Positions 11,135-23,425 of a DNA stretch of 64,000 nt are shown here, piece by piece. The stretch spans positions 768,318-832,317 of the forward strand of contig JAACJK010000112.1 in the NCBI GenBank assembly GCA_013368325.1. The letters are read 5' to 3'. A program made the position numbers and the translations under genes. The stretch comes from Ephemerocybe angulata (taxonomy: Eukaryota > Basidiomycota > Agaricomycetes > Agaricales > Psathyrellaceae). Numbering within the stretch: position 1 is the stretch's first letter; the number at the start of each line of letters is the position of its first letter. Under the pieces are notes generated by a model. It had not been told where the DNA came from. It was given only the letters and a program-made list of their open reading frames with translations, and ran no database searches.

Positions 11135-14012
11135 CTAGAACATACGCGGCTTTTTTGCCCGGTGTGCGGCGCAGCGTCCGTTCTGCCGAATCACGACAGA
11201 ATAGCAGTCACTTTCTTCGCAGAGGTACTTCTTCCGGTGGACCTTTGCGTAATGCACGGATAGCTTCTTTTGGTTGTTCAGGGTAGATGCGGAGCAACGC
11301 TTGCCCTCGTGGTTGTGCGGGCAACGAACACGGTCGTTGTCTGTATAGTAGAATGTGTGGTCATTCCAAAGGTGGTCGAAGAACGCCCGGTTAAGCTGTG
11401 TAAATTGTCGATCGCAGATAGGTCCAGCTCTGAAGGAATTGTGATCCTCAGCAGCGCATTCGAAGGCTGGCACTTCCGCGGTGGGTTCGTGTTCGTGCTC
11501 CTCGAAATCCCGCTTGCGCTTTGCTGGTGCAATAGGGGCACTAGAAGTTGTCTCGAATCGAGTGGGAGCCTGGTATTGAGCCTCGAATCGAATGGGAGCC
11601 TGGTATTGATATTGAACATTGCAGCTCGAGCTTCCATCGGTCGGCCCAACCATGGCAGGAGAATCAAGCTTGAAAGAGCCGAACCCATCCTTCGGAATGT
11701 CGCTCATTCTGCTTGCATATGGGTTCTTCGTCATGAAGGCCGCGCCTTCAGCGCACGCCTTTCCTTTTCCCTTGGTAACACCTCCTTTAGCTGGCGGGCC
11801 TGCAGAATCTCCATCAACAGGGCTTTCAGCAGTTGGAGTTGTAGCAGCGGTGGAAGGACCGGAAATGGGTGAGAGAGATCCAGAGTGGGATGCAGTGGCG
11901 CTAGGAGCAGCAGTTGTGGGGAATCTGGCATTGTATTGACCACAACGACTGTGGTAGTAACGGTAAGCCCCGGGGTAAGGTTCTACGGCGTGGGTATGTG
12001 TATTGAGCAATGGTACTGGTTGAGGCGCAGAGGTCTGGCTCAGGGTCTGAGCATCTTGAGTAGGAGCCGCATCGAGTTGAAGTGCCGGGTGGTTTTGATC
12101 CAAGCTCGCAACGGGACTGTTGATTTGAGAATAATTCCCAGTTCCTCTCTCTGAGACGAGGCTTTGCGTAGGGTGTTCTTCTTGTAATTCGTCTCTAGGA
12201 GAAGGCGGGGGCGTGGCTTGATGGAAGTCGAGCAGAGTAGTCTCGCTCTGGGGCGCGGTCAGGGCCTCCTGTGTGGCCGTTTCAAAGATATCCAGCGCGA
12301 AGGGAGAGAATTGTGTGGGTTGGCTGGCATTCTGGGCTGGAATGGTGGATGACTGCGTAGGCTCGGGGACGGCGCTCTCAGCAACCGCAACCGGCGCGGC
12401 GCTGCTTTCGACTCTCCCTTCAGCCTGTTGCTCTGCACTGGAAACCTCGTCGCTATGGGTTCCCTCTTTTTCAATCTCGGTAGAGGTTGAAACATAAAAG
12501 GAGGTGGGGGTCCGATGGCTAGAGACACCCGCGGGAGTCGCCTCGGTAGGCGCAGAACTCGGCGCGTCGACATAGTCAACGCGCGTGATAATGTTCTCAC
12601 GCGTCGCGCGCGCGTCCGATGTAAGCACCTGTGGCATCGCCAGCGATGCGTCGTCCAAGCTGAAGAATCCGTGGAGAATGAGATAGGGATATAAGTATTC
12701 GGAGAAACTAGTACTTACACTGTCTCTGAAAACAGAGCATCATGGAGAATACAATCCACATCCTCCTCGTCTGGTGGTGCGGCCTCCAACTCGGATCCAT
12801 CCATCAGGGCGTTTGCAGCGAGGGTAAGTCTGAGAAGAGAAGGAATAATTAGCTCTAGAAACCTACCATCTAATCGACATAGAATTCAAGAGCTCACCCA
12901 GTATAGCCAAAGGGGTACCAATTGGCCAAGCACGTGCCGGTTGCCCCGTCCTCCTCATCTTGACGGCTGAAGAGAGTGCGCGAGACACGCGCTTCGGGCG
13001 AGTACGCATAGCGCTCGTCAAAGGTATCTGGCTCCTTAAGTTCAAGCTCATGTTCAAGCGTTTTGAGATGCTCGGAAGGGGACGAGGGAGAGGCTAGAGA
13101 GGGGAACTCGAAATCATCATGGGGGGAGTGTTCATTGCCGAGGGAAGCTTCGAAGAACATGGTAGACATGGGAAGAGGCTTGTTTAGAAACGGTTATGGG
13201 TGGGGAGGGCAAGAGGAGATGGACGCGCAATGTCAAGGACGTGGTTAAGAAAGAAAGAGAGGTTGGTCGTTGACGCCGTTTAGGTCGATTTGATGGGAGC
13301 CAATGAGGTGCCTCGATCAACCCGCCCGAGCCAGCTCGCCTCGGCAGGTTTGGATCTGGCGAGCATCCGCATTTGAACAACAATGCCTCGGAGCCCAGAC
13401 ATTTATTTCCAAAGTATCTTTCTTTTGGGAATCTCCACGAACAGATCTTCGAGAATTGGGAATTGGTCCCCCCGTGCCGTGAGTGAACTCCCAGATAAAA
13501 CGCGAACGCCGCCCACTACGTTTCGGGTGAGTTTATGACTGCGGCCAGTGGTATAGACTATGCCCATGAGTATGGTGGTCATGGCGCTGTATACATTACA
13601 TCTGAGTGGATCTAGGAGAAGGGTAAGTACATACCGTGATCTGGAGTTACAGCCTGGTTTGTTGAGATTTCGAAACGACGACTAAGCCGACATGAACCGA
13701 CCCAGGCCATAGTATTTTCCGTGAGACGACGATGCCCTAGGATTGTATGCCAGCTTATCTGGTGGAATAGTTCGAAAGAATAAAGAAACCGGTTCTTGTG
13801 CACCGCATGCGCGATCTAAACAAAGGAATTTAATTTCCGGATGGACTTTGATGGGGTTGCATGCGGTTCAGACCAAGCCCATTGTCCGAAGTTCGAGGGG
13901 TGCGCTTCGAGAACATGGGTCCCGAGCCAGAAAGCTGCGGTGGGTGTGACAACCAGTGTGACATATAGGTCACAAAGCGAGATCCGGCGCCAGCCTGGAC
14001 GGCTCTCCTCAA
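10285..14012 (+). repeat. Inverted duplication arm A (left)
   Basis: High-identity counterpart of 39768-43545 in reverse orientation. It contains the complete zinc-module gene at 11135-13169 with about 840 bp of flank on each side. Outer boundaries are abrupt: similarity ends near 10285 and at the GCCAGCCTGGACGGCTCTCCTC block near 14012. Confidence 0.85.
11135..13169 (-). CDS. Zinc-module protein 3
   Basis: Three exons (12898-13169, 12719-12829, 11135-12659), 635 residues. It is paralogous over its full length to the gene at 40642-42693, with identical exon phases. Exon 1 encodes an acidic, Ser/Pro-rich segment with WYPFGYTG at its end. The middle is Thr/Ser/Gln/Ala-rich and includes a YPGAYRYYHSRCGQYNARF motif conserved in the paralogue. 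Then come tandem YQAPIRFEA-type repeats, a PAKRKRD patch and the C-terminal modules: CAAEDHN...CDRQF...HLWNDH, CPHNHEGKRC...VHYAKVH, and CEESDC...CAAH. The protein ends KKPRMF. Nuclear localisation is inferred from the basic patches. Exact metal ligands are not proven. Confidence 0.8.
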
Positions 14013-14324
14013 AGGACAATCACAAACGTCAACCAATTTTCGTGTGCGTTGGCTGGATAGCGTTCCCGTGTGGAAAACGGGGGCGGGAGGTGCAACGAAA
14101 TGGTACAATCTGGAATAGAGCTTAGACAGAACGACGGGGTCTTGCCCCTCCATGCGGCTGGAATATATCAACCCTTATCCAAGCTTCATACAATCCGGTA
14201 GTGGAACAGGTTGCGGCGTGACTGCGAAGTGCGACCCAGAAAGTATAGCACTGACTCTCATGCCTGATCTCGTTGTACTATGGGCTACCGAGGGGCGTTT
14301 TAAAGCATTAAAGTCTGCATTCAC
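13170..14324. other. Upstream DNA of zinc-module gene 3
   Basis: 5' flank of the minus-strand gene; 13170-14012 is duplicated at 39768-40641. A CATTGGCT (inverted CCAAT) lies about 150 bp before the start in both copies. ORFs in this stretch are not conserved in frame between copies, so no gene is called. Confidence 0.5.
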
Positions 14325-14433
14325 ACCATGCCGGTGCTTTCCACGGGCATCGAAGAATGCGTCTGGGTTGCCAGCGGAAGCTGTGCCGAAGCCAGCCGAA
14401 GGCTGAGTTTGATTAAATTGATGCGTATCACGC

Positions 14434-14509
14434 TGGACAATGGGACTTGGTTGGTTGAACGAGCGCGACGCGTCTGCAGTGCTTTCATTTCAACCGCATT
14501 GTTCCCTTA
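14434..14509 (+). promoter_or_regulatory. Conserved upstream module of zinc-module gene 4
   Basis: GGACAATGGG, ACTTGGTTGGTTGAACG, GCGACGCGTCTGCAGT, then a pyrimidine run. It lies 120-195 bp before the ATG at 14627 and is shared with three paralogues. Confidence 0.45.
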
Positions 14510-14626
14510 ATCCAAACCTTCCACAATTACCCAGAATCACTCCAGATAGCATTATCTTTGTTCCTGAATACATCCTTCGACACAAAGCAACTCAATTCTC
14601 CAGAAATACTGACTTTTTTCGCGATT

Positions 14627-16560
14627 ATGCACGCATCCAACGACATCGTCGCCCTCCAGACTCCCTTGGTCACCGATTGCGCCCCCATCGCGCATATGGA
14701 GCTGTCCACCGCCGTCGCGGAGGCCCTGGATGTGCCCGAGAAGGAGCTCGAGGGAGCCGTGGAGACTGGAGACGGTGGTGCTGCGCTGGCTGAGTTGAGT
14801 GGCTCAGGCCTTCCACTTGTTGGACAGGCGAAGGACGCAAAAGGGGGCGACGAAGTGGGGTATGTAACCTCTTTACCATCTTCTGAGTAGAATATAAATG
14901 CTAACTACTGGATCTTTGACAGTTTGAACGTGGAACCAGCCATTCCCGCTCTGGAGTCTCCTGCCCCGCACCCCGCGTATGTTGCCCTCAGTGTCTTATT
15001 CACTTTCCTTTCATCGTTTCTAACGTACATACAGTGTCTCCAATACCGTTGAGAGTGCGGTGGCATGCGTCGTGGTCAGAAGCGATGTGAAAGAGCCCAC
15101 GCTCGAGCCTCAGGCCGGTGCGGCCGACCGTGACGGCGGGGCTGAAGTGTTGAGGTTAGTACTCATCATCGATATCGTGCAAGTTCATTTACTGAACCTC
15201 GACCACTAGTGAAATTACAAACACCACCAGTCAGCCTAGCGCTGCGGTGGAAGGTCCCGTGGCGGGGGAACAAGCTCTCCCCAAGCGTTCCGCGCCCAAG
15301 TCTGATAAGGAAAACGCTCCCGCGACTGCGTCAGCGAAGCCACCTTCTTCGCGAGCTCGCCCTCGTAGATCTCAAGTCCTTGGGGAATTGCCGAGCGTTC
15401 CTAGGAGCGATACTGCTCCCAACCCCTCTCCAGAACCCGCCGCCCCGACCAACGCTGCTGATGATACCGTTGGTACCGCCGCCGCCGTTACTCCCGCTCC
15501 GCCCCACGAGTCTGATTCAGTGGAGAGAAGGCGTAGCACGCTTGACCTATTCCAGGCTGTTGCTCGGCACCAAGCGCACGTCCAAGTTCCCGTTCCTCCT
15601 CAACCTGCCCAGAATGTCCCAACTGCTCGTAACCAGACGCCAGTTCCGTGCCCGGTGGACGATGGGAAAAGGCGTGCGCAGCTCTATCGTTGGAATGAGA
15701 GGACTCAGACGCCCATTATTCCTTATGCCGAGTGGGTGCACGCACCCCTCGCTACTCCTGCAGCAGCGTCCGCAACCGCTACGGCTCCAGAGCGAGAGAT
15801 TGCACCTCCTACGGTTCCAGCTGCAGAGGCCTCATCTGCCGTTACTCCCGCGGCACAGTCCACGCCTACCATTTCTCCGGCCACAGAGTCTGCGCCTCCC
15901 ACCGCTCCAGCTGTAGCATCCTCGAAACCCAAAGCCGCAGCGGCAACAAAGAAAAATGGGAAGGGCAAAGTGCGCGACGATGCACGTCTCCTGGATCGCA
16001 ATGCGGGATCGACGAGTCTTACTGCCCGACTTGAATGGACATTGAATTATACCCAACCTGCAAAGGAGAAGCCCAAGTTCAAGGCGGGTTCGTCGCGCGC
16101 TGCAGCTGTTGCTCCAAGTCCACCTTCTCCAACCCCAAAGCGCAAGAGAACTGAAGAAGAAGAGGCCGATTCCGCATCTGATGCTGCTGGGAATCCCTTC
16201 AACTGCGACTGTGTGGATAGGGTCGATAGCAAGGACGGTCCTGAATGCACTCGCAAGTTTCCCAAGAGGGACATGGAGTTCTGGAATCACCTTTGGGACG
16301 ACCATATCGACGGGAAACGACTGCCCGATGCCTATAAAAAGGTTCAGTGCCCTTACAAGACTGTCGAGAAGGCCTGCGGGCTCCGTCTCAAGAACAACAA
16401 GAAGAATGTCTGCAAGCATTATGCAGAGCAGCACTTTAAGGGGATGCTGCTGTGCAAGGAGGAAGAGTGCTTTGCTGTTGCTATTGACAAGGAGATCAAG
16501 GTGTGCAGAGATCATGTTAAGACGAAGAAGGCCCGCACGACTGGGAAGAAGTCTGGGTAA
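14627..16560 (+). CDS. Zinc-module protein 4
   Basis: Four exons (14627-14859, 14923-14976, 15035-15154, 15210-16560), 585 residues. It opens MHASNDIVALQTP in the same context as the paralogue at 30582-32519. After acidic exons comes a long Pro/Ala/Thr-rich disordered stretch containing KRRAQLYRWN, then a Lys-rich patch, LLDRNAGSTS (conserved in genes 2 and 6), and PKRKRTEEEE. The C-terminal modules are CDCVDR...C...HLWDDH (about 468-501), CPYKTVEKACGLRL...CKHYAEQH (about 516-545) and CKEEECFAV...CRDH (about 551-571), with a basic tail. Full-length, without stops, so probably functional. Role unknown; a regulator with an intrinsically disordered activation-like region is an inference. Confidence 0.82.
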
Positions 16561-16995
16561 TTGTGATTGCTCGATTCATGGTTGACTGGTCGACTTTATC
16601 TCAGCCCGGCCTCCTCATCGTTACGTTATCTCATTTTTATTCCGTATTTCTCACATATCTATAAGCCTACCTGTGATTCAGATCTCGCTTCTTTACCTAT
16701 CTAGAAAACCCAAAAACATTGTCTCATCTTGCTTCGCCTTTCTTTTCGCTATATGTTTCTCCTCTATGCTTTATGGACGCTCTTTATCTCTATTACACCT
16801 CAAGAACTATTAAATATATGCCCTATTGTCCATGCACCTCGGCTCCACATATCCGTGGCACAGAATAAGAAGCTCCGCGTCGACCTCTTCCCCAATGGTA
16901 TAGAATTACATTCGCCATTACGGTACCTGACTGACACAACTCCACATCTTACTCGTACATATGTGACCTCGTGCACCAACAACTTCCTCATCGAA

Positions 16996-18228
16996 TAACC
17001 TTCCCTCAACCTGTAGGAGCTATAACTCGCTGTATGAGTCTAAGACTCTATCTGGTAACTGAAGAATGCAAGCGCGAGGCGCGCAGGCACACAGACTTGT
17101 ACAAGTATATTGGTACCATTCAGCCTTTGGCTGCCGACGCCAAGTCTGTCCCTTCAAACCAATAGAACTCCACCAAGCCCCTCACTCTCCTTGGCCAAAA
17201 TGTTTTGGGTTCATACGGTGTCGAGTGCGACCACATTGGTTCTCGTGAACTTGGAGCACGCTCAATCGCTGATAGGTTGTACCAGTAGCGACGTTCAAGA
17301 AGACGAAGAGTATACAGGGATTATCCCCGCTGGGCAAAAAAATGCTCGCCCACGCCATGCAGGTCACCCCATTTACGACTGTGGAGAGTTGGTTCAGTTA
17401 TGGCGCCGTACAGAGGACTATCAAGTCCTACGATCACTCACGGGGTACATACCAGCATAGAGAGAGTATTCTCGTGAGGGTGGCAGTAAAAGTGTGAGGA
17501 TACGCCTTGCTCGCCTCAAATCTTACTCAAATCTTGGAGCTAGGAATGGTCCTGAGGCGCCCAGCGATGCATGCTTGCAACACTATGTTTAAACTTTGCC
17601 CCCCTCCGTTGAACGCATTATCGTGCATACTCCCACACACACTCTCAGCTGTCGCCCATCTCAATCATTGATTATATCTGACATTTGTGCTATAGTACTT
17701 TTGGTATTTACCCTGTTGCCAGTCGTAAACAAAGCAGGTAGAAATGGGCGTGACTCGCGCAGTGAGGCATGCAGGCCTACATACCTCTTTTCAACCCTAT
17801 ATTTGTAAAACGAAGCCACATATACTGTATATACCCTCTCAGCTGTCGCTCAAAGGTAATCCCCCCTTCAACCTTATGGATACTAGATTGCCAACGAGCA
17901 GCGAAGCACTTGTTGGTACCCCTGCAGAGAGAAAACGTCCCCAACCATTGACAGGCACTACTTGCTCCTGCGCTCCAATTCCACTTTACTTCCCTTATCG
18001 GCGCTCAATCAGATTCCGACGTACGCGCCTGACGGAACGAGCGGGGCAATGAGCTCATTGATCCGTCACCGGCATCCGGAACCCTATTTTAGGACCCTAA
18101 CCGGAAACAACCGGCTGTTATGGGAAGCTTGTGATTGGGCCTGGCGTGTGCCAGTTCCGGCGGGGCAAACGCTCGCCAATTTCTCTTCCTCCCCACCAAC
18201 CACCCGCTCGCCGCCGCCGCCGTCCGCG
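16996..18228. other. Intergenic, upstream of SDH4
   Basis: Unique sequence between the duplication arm and SDH4. An 86-codon frame starting at 17200 was considered and not accepted. The last 100 bp are CG-rich (ccgccgccgcc) as expected for a housekeeping promoter/5' UTR. Nothing else recognised. Confidence 0.45.
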
Positions 18229-18983
18229 ATGTCCACCAGCCTCCTCGTCCGCTCGTCGCTGCCCAGAGCCCTTGCTCATCGTGCCGCCCTGCGCTCCGTC
18301 GCCGTCCAAGGTGCGCCGGCGTCGTGCAGTTCTCAATCATAGAGCTCCTACTGACCCCTGGCGTACATAGCACGAGCCAACTCTACCGTGCCCGAGCACA
18401 AGTATGTCGCTGGTGGACGTGAGTAGCACTCTATCGATAGGAGTGATGATGGCGACGATGGCTGACCGACGCGTTGCTCGCAGCTATCCCCAAGGGAGGC
18501 CCCAACGACGCCGTGACCTTCCCTCCGCCCTCGCCCACACACGGATCTTACCACTGGGTCTTCGAACGCACGCTCGCCGCCGCCCTTGTGCCCCTCACCG
18601 CCGCCGCCTTCGTTACTAGCGGCACGAACTACCCTATCCTTGACGGAGTCCTTGGTCTGAGCTTGATTGCGCATAGTCACATTGGGGTGCGTCCTCCGTT
18701 CTTCGCTGTGCGCCTTTCAGTATCGTGGCTGACATAGTGTGCTTGGTGGATAGTTCGACCAGTGTATCGTTGATTACCTCCACCCTCGCAAATTCCCTGT
18801 CCTCGGCCCGGCAACGACCTGGGCCCTCCGTGGCGCCACCCTCGCGGCGACCGTCGGCATCTTCCAATTCAACACCAACGATATCGGTGCGTCGATACCC
18901 TCTATCCACTCGCCTCGGCTTCTGACCTTGTTCTCATATGACCAGGTCTCACCGAGCTCATCGCCAAGGTCTGGACAGCATGA
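18229..18983 (+). CDS. SDH4: Succinate dehydrogenase membrane anchor subunit (CybS)
   Basis: Five exons (18229-18310, 18371-18418, 18484-18686, 18754-18886, 18946-18983), all with standard GT/AG and in frame. The product is the small membrane anchor of mitochondrial complex II, which helps bind haem b and ubiquinone in the inner membrane. The N-terminus is an Arg/Ser/Leu-rich mitochondrial presequence. Next come the fungal GGPIPKGGPND linker, HGSYHWVFERTLAAALVPLT leading into helix 1, a second helix ending in IAHSHIGFDQCIVDYL (the H-x-H and DY signature of CybS, covering the haem-ligand and quinone-site region), HPRKFP, and a third helix. Length of about 167 residues suits the family. Two decayed copies lie at 25.9-26.3 and 8.1-8.3 kb, so this is the functional one here. 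Confidence 0.93.
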
Positions 18984-20910
18984 GCAGCTTCGTTTCATCA
19001 ACGGCGTGCATATGCAAGAGCCGTTATGTATGTAGTCGTCGTCGACAGACGGGCTAAAACTGGGATTTTCATTCATTTTCTGCAATAAACTAATCATGCA
19101 TTCATACTCTGTGGACCTGAAGCTGCGTATCCTACAACTTGGCGGATGACGTCGTCCGAGACTCCGTCGGGCCAGTACGTCAGAACCGTCCGACGGTTCC
19201 CACCATACTAGAACTCGGAGGGACCCAGTTTCATTCCACCACATCTCACCCGGGCGATACCACAGACTCTTCCATTCGAGCAACAGTTTGCGACAACATT
19301 CGCCGATCACAGTTCCTGAGCCCAGCTCGTCCCGCCTTCGCCCCAAATCTCCCAGTTTCTTGTCAGGCGGGGGCGATCGACATTTCTCCATCGGTGAACC
19401 TCAACACTTCAAACGAACCGCCCTTTCGATCAAAATAGGTTCGGCGAGCTCAAACCCAGCTCATCGGACGTAAGGACGTGTCGAAGGCCGTTTCGTTCAT
19501 CTACGCCGAGTCAGGGACTTCTTCTGTGCCCCAGATGAAGTGCGGCGCATGGTGTGGTATGGACGCCGGCTTTCTCTCCGGTGCAAGGAGGCGGTGTCGC
19601 GATCCGCGGATTTGGCTTTGTGGCTCCAGCTGGACGAACCCTATCGCGCCCTCCGTATACGTCGAGGGAGGACTTTCTCTTCGATCTTATTGTGCACAAC
19701 CAGTATCGCCAACGCTGAGCTTGTCGAGCTGTGGTACTCGGTGCCCCCCGCCAATCTTGAACCTATTGGCATTCGTTCGCTCTTGGCGAATGGGTCGGCG
19801 GCTCGGGAGGGCTGCTTCAACCTAGGCGAGGTGTTGAAATTTCAGCACTCAGCACTATGAGCCACCTGATAAGAAGCCTCTTTGAATCAGTATATCGACG
19901 TTCTAGCGGGCATTTTGTGATGCGATAGCTGGCCTTTCGCTCTGGAATGGGTAGAAGACCAGGAGTGTGTTCTGGATTCGGGCATTGATATCTTACTCGC
20001 GTTGTTCTTGCTGACGAGCGCAGGGGGTATGAAATATCTGCATCGATGGTTCGCTGGATGATGTTCTTGTCGCTGCGCGCGATTTGAAAGTGGCTTGGAT
20101 CATGGATGGCGCACCAAAGGCGAATCACGAAGGTTTCTGGGCAACGAGGTGGCATGTGGCGCACCGTCCGACGCGGACCGCAACCAGCTCACGACATTAA
20201 TTCAGAAAGGTATGCTGCGCATTATATTATCGTTCTTCATTCGTAGCTGATCGGTCTTTTGTGAAGGTGAATTCGGAACTGCATGGTGCGTTAGGTCTCT
20301 GGGAATTGAGAACGAACGTCGTTAGCATTCCGGCTTGACTTGGATGGTCACAGTACGGGCAGGGTGGAAAGTACACCAGTGAGGATCCATTGTGAACCTG
20401 GGTCTGGGCTGATTCATTCCGAGCAAGGGCAGCATTTTCGAATCGAAGTGGGCGCTATTCAACCAAGAAATACAGTCGTTATGCAACGTTACACATGCCG
20501 GACTTGGTCCGCTTGGACGTCAGCAAAATGCGGAGAACAGCCTTAAAGGGATGAAAAGTAATAAAACCAAGACTCGATCGAATACTTATCTTTGTTGCGA
20601 GGAGCTTGGGATGGGCATGGGCTGAACAGTGAGAGCTCGGCCGAATTGGAAAGACATGTCATCACGTGGGGACCTGGGGAAGGTTCTCTAAGCTGGAGAA
20701 AGCAAGTATATCGGTAAGCCCATCGACAAGAGACTTAATTGAAAGCTCTGATAGACAGCATCTCAACAGTGAAATCGTTGATTCTTGACGCTCCTTTTCG
20801 GTCCAATTGCTACGAGCAATGCGATTGATGTGCCATCAATTTCCGGGGGTTCGTCAGGATTGCCACACGAGGGCCTTTCTTCGTTCATACCACTACGTTT
20901 GCGCTCAGTA
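18984..20910. other. Gap between SDH4 and cyclin-like gene
   Basis: Nearly 2 kb without a supportable gene. The first 150 bp (3' UTR with AATAAA-like CAATAAAC near 19083) are also retained in the decayed SDH4 copy. Between 19480 and 19860 two overlapping frames read partly like F-box/leucine-rich genes of basidiomycetes but are out of phase and stop-ridden; a dead gene fragment is possible. The 20600-20760 stretch resembles the upstream region of the second cyclin-like gene (GAAAGACATGTCATCACGTG). Confidence 0.4.
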
Positions 20911-21807
20911 ATGTCTAGCCACCGGGCCGTTGCTGCTGGGTCATCAGCTCGCGTGAAGAAAACCGCGGGATACAGACGCGCCACTGGCGCGGCGTTGGCA
21001 TCCATGTCCCAAAGCACAACCACGGAACGCAAGCCCAAAATCACCTTCAAAAAGGACGGTGTCTCTAAGGAGTTTGCTCCCATCTCCCTGGAGAGCATGG
21101 GCAACATACTATACCACTTCTGCGCAGCCATCTTCACCAACGGCGAGGAGCGCGTCTGGTACGAGAGCGACTTCTTGCACTGGGTCGTGCAGGACCATCC
21201 AGGCCTGCCTAGAGAGGTGTGGCAGATGTCTGTGTTCGCAGGGCTTCTCCTCCTGCAGCGCTACCGCGTTATCAATACCCTCCGAGGAGAGTTGAACTCG
21301 GCGTCGCACACTCTGCTTTGCGCATTCCCAATAGATGCGGTTGTCTATTCAGCTGCTATGATGGGACTGCAGTACTGTGTAACCGATCTGGTATACAGGT
21401 CTGTCGACGTAGATTGGACGGTTGGTCGTCGGCGAGGCACCCATGAGAGGTGCAAGGTAGCGATCCTGAAGGGGCTTGAGTGGAATATGCTCGTCACGGG
21501 GATGGACTTGGAGAAGTTCAGGAACGACGTTATCGGGGCGGAGTGCGATTCCCGTCTTCACAATATTATCGTCAATCGGCCTTTGGGATATTATGGGGGC
21601 CCATCCAAAAAGACGCTCGTGCTTGATGACCGTATGGGGTTGATCAGTAAAGAGCTGGAAGAAGCCATCGATATCGTCTATGAAAAGGTCGAGGACGTCG
21701 AAGCAGACAAGGTGTATGGGGACGGAGCTGTAGCGCGAGACCAAGCCCCACAGGGGATCATGGAGCGCTTCTTGACTCTTATCCTCTGGGCAGTTGGGTA
21801 CAGTTGA
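20911..21807 (+). CDS. Cyclin-like protein 1
   Basis: Single-exon gene, 298 residues; 20911 is the first in-frame ATG and matches the start of its paralogue at 27235. The basic N-terminus is followed by ERKPK and EFAPIS. A region of about 150 residues with cyclin-box character follows: alternating helices, REVWQMSVFAGLLLLQRYRV, a SHTLLCAFPIDAVVYSAAMM helix, GTHERCKVAILKGLEWNMLV and GMDLEKFRNDVIG. The pattern is that of Pho80/PCL-type fungal cyclins, where the box binds a CDK, but no kinase-contact residue can be assigned with certainty. Converges with the zinc-module gene on its right. Its 3' half belongs to arm C. Confidence 0.7.
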   Translation: MSSHRAVAAGSSARVKKTAGYRRATGAALASMSQSTTTERKPKITFKKDGVSKEFAPISLESMGNILYHFCAAIFTNGEERVWYESDFLHWVVQDHPGLPREVWQMSVFAGLLLLQRYRVINTLRGELNSASHTLLCAFPIDAVVYSAAMMGLQYCVTDLVYRSVDVDWTVGRRRGTHERCKVAILKGLEWNMLVTGMDLEKFRNDVIGAECDSRLHNIIVNRPLGYYGGPSKKTLVLDDRMGLISKELEEAIDIVYEKVEDVEADKVYGDGAVARDQAPQGIMERFLTLILWAVGYS

Positions 21808-22560
21808 TTGCTGCTACCGAACATAGATACGTTTCTGGTTCTGCGCTACCACTTGTACTATCAGTCGTGATTCTCATGTTATGCTGTATACCTTTTGCAT
21901 CCATTGTTACTGTCAGAGACGGCTCAGCGCCAGGACTATTATATAGCAGGGATCAAAAGTTGTGAATTGATAGAGCAGATGCCGTAGACATGAAATCAAC
22001 ATATAATCGTAGGCGTAGAGTCCAATGATACGGTCTCTACTGTGTGCTACATGTATCTCGAACATCGAAAGCTATGAGAGTGAATCAGGGAGAATGTTCG
22101 AGGGATATCTAGGAGAGGGTATCGTAGATAATGAGAAAGTCGGGTCGCGGGATGAACTTGGAATATAAGGTAGAATGAGGCATCGATGAGGGCCATATGT
22201 TTAGATAGAGCCAGAGAATCGACCAACAGTCATTCATCAATTAAGCGTCGGGGCCTCTTCGCGTGGTCCCGACAGGCACCTTTCTCAACCACAACAAGAC
22301 AATCGCCCTTCTTGCAGAGCACCACCCCACCACGATGCTGCCTCGCATAATGCTTGCAGAGATTCTTCTTGTGGTTCAGAAGAGAGAGTCCGCAGGCCTT
22401 GTACGGGCACCGAATCATGCCCTGCTCATCAGGCACCAGCTTCTGCGCATGATCGTTCCAAAGGTGATCGAAGAACTCCATCGTCAGGGCACTGAACTCG
22501 CGAGTACACACTTCGCCATCTTTCCCTTGCGGCAAACGCTCCGTGGCACGACAAACGAAA
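21400..22560 (-). repeat. Inverted duplication arm C (right)
   Basis: Reverse-complement counterpart of 4260-5430. It holds the 3' part of the cyclin-like gene, the shared intergenic region and the 3' part of the minus-strand zinc-module gene. Confidence 0.7.
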
Positions 22561-23425
22561 CCCTTGTCGCTTGTGTCGCCCAGGTCGACTCGCGGTGTGT
22601 GCGGTCTTTCGACTTGAGAAACTACGACTTCATCTTGCCTTTTGCGTTTGCTTGGAGCCAGGTGCCCCTCCGCGGAGAAGGTCGAGAAGATAGGTGTAGG
22701 CGCAGATGTGGAGATGGTGCTAGTGCCCGGCGCGACGCTCCATTCAACGAACATATCACTGGGCACATGGCTAAGCCTGTTTCAACGCCCATTAGTGCCT
22801 TTCTAAGAGTGCAAGTGATGGCTCAGGCTACTCAACTTGTTGGCGAACGCGTAGTCCTTGTAGTCCTTGGCCTTCTCCTTTGCCTTCTTTGTGCCACTGG
22901 GCTTCTTGGGGCGGGCTTTGGGGCGGGCTTTGGATAGGCCGGTCTCGGAGGAAGGGGAGGTTCTTCGGCTGGCTTCACAGTGCCAGCGATCGTCAGAAGT
23001 GGGGGTGGAACATCGGAGGGTGCCAGCGTCTTCCAGAAGTAGCGTGCCGTGTATTGAGGTACAGGGGCCCCAGCCAATGGAGGGGCGTGGGCGTGATGAA
23101 ACGAAGGCCCTGCGTTGAATGTCATGCGACAGGGCCCTTTCTCTGGAGTGGATTCTTTGGATGACCCTCCAGTGCCGTTTGATGACTCAGCAACCTGGTT
23201 GTCATCCGGCTCAGGGTGATTGTGTGGCCCAGCACGAGTCGGCGTCGAGGTCTGGCGGTCGGTCTTCGTATACCGAAGGCGTTTCGCTCTGAGATTGTTT
23301 AGCATCTCTTCTGCCCCTTCCTCAAGCTCTTGGTCGATGAGGGCGTTGATCTTTGCGGACAGCATGCGATGTTTCGGGGGGATATGGGAAGATGCACGAG
23401 GGCTGTCGCCGGATGTCGACGACAT
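22230..23425 (-). CDS. Zinc-module protein 5 (frameshifted)
   Basis: Two exons (22837-23425 and 22230-22776) separated by a 60-bp intron. Starting at the first ATG, 23425 (MSSTSGDSPRASS), the summed exon length is one base short of a whole number of codons. The N-terminal frame ends in a 12-bp tandem repeat encoding PKPAPKPAP, and the natural continuation KKPSGTKKAKEKAKDY lies in the next frame. That points to a one-base deletion near 22910, either a recent null mutation or a sequence error. It lacks the short acidic exons of genes 2, 4 and 6. The C-terminus is complete: SKRKRQDE, then CRATER...C...HLWNDH, CPYKACGLSLLNHKKNLCKH and LCKKGDC...CRDH. Confidence 0.65.

Larger units (their letters stand above)
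14325..16995 (+). repeat. Inverted duplication arm B (left)
   Basis: Matches the reverse complement of 28690-32815 except that the right arm carries a 1.3-kb hAT-like insertion. The arm includes promoter, complete zinc-module gene and about 430 bp of 3' flank. Confidence 0.85.

Noticed and set aside
11270..11872. Long ORF antisense to zinc-module gene 3 (and its equivalent antisense to gene 7)
   Set aside because: Shadow of a highly conserved coding strand; introduces no splice or start support of its own.
17200..17460. 86-codon ORF upstream of SDH4
   Set aside because: No similarity, no paralogue and no promoter-like context; ORF of this size is expected by chance.
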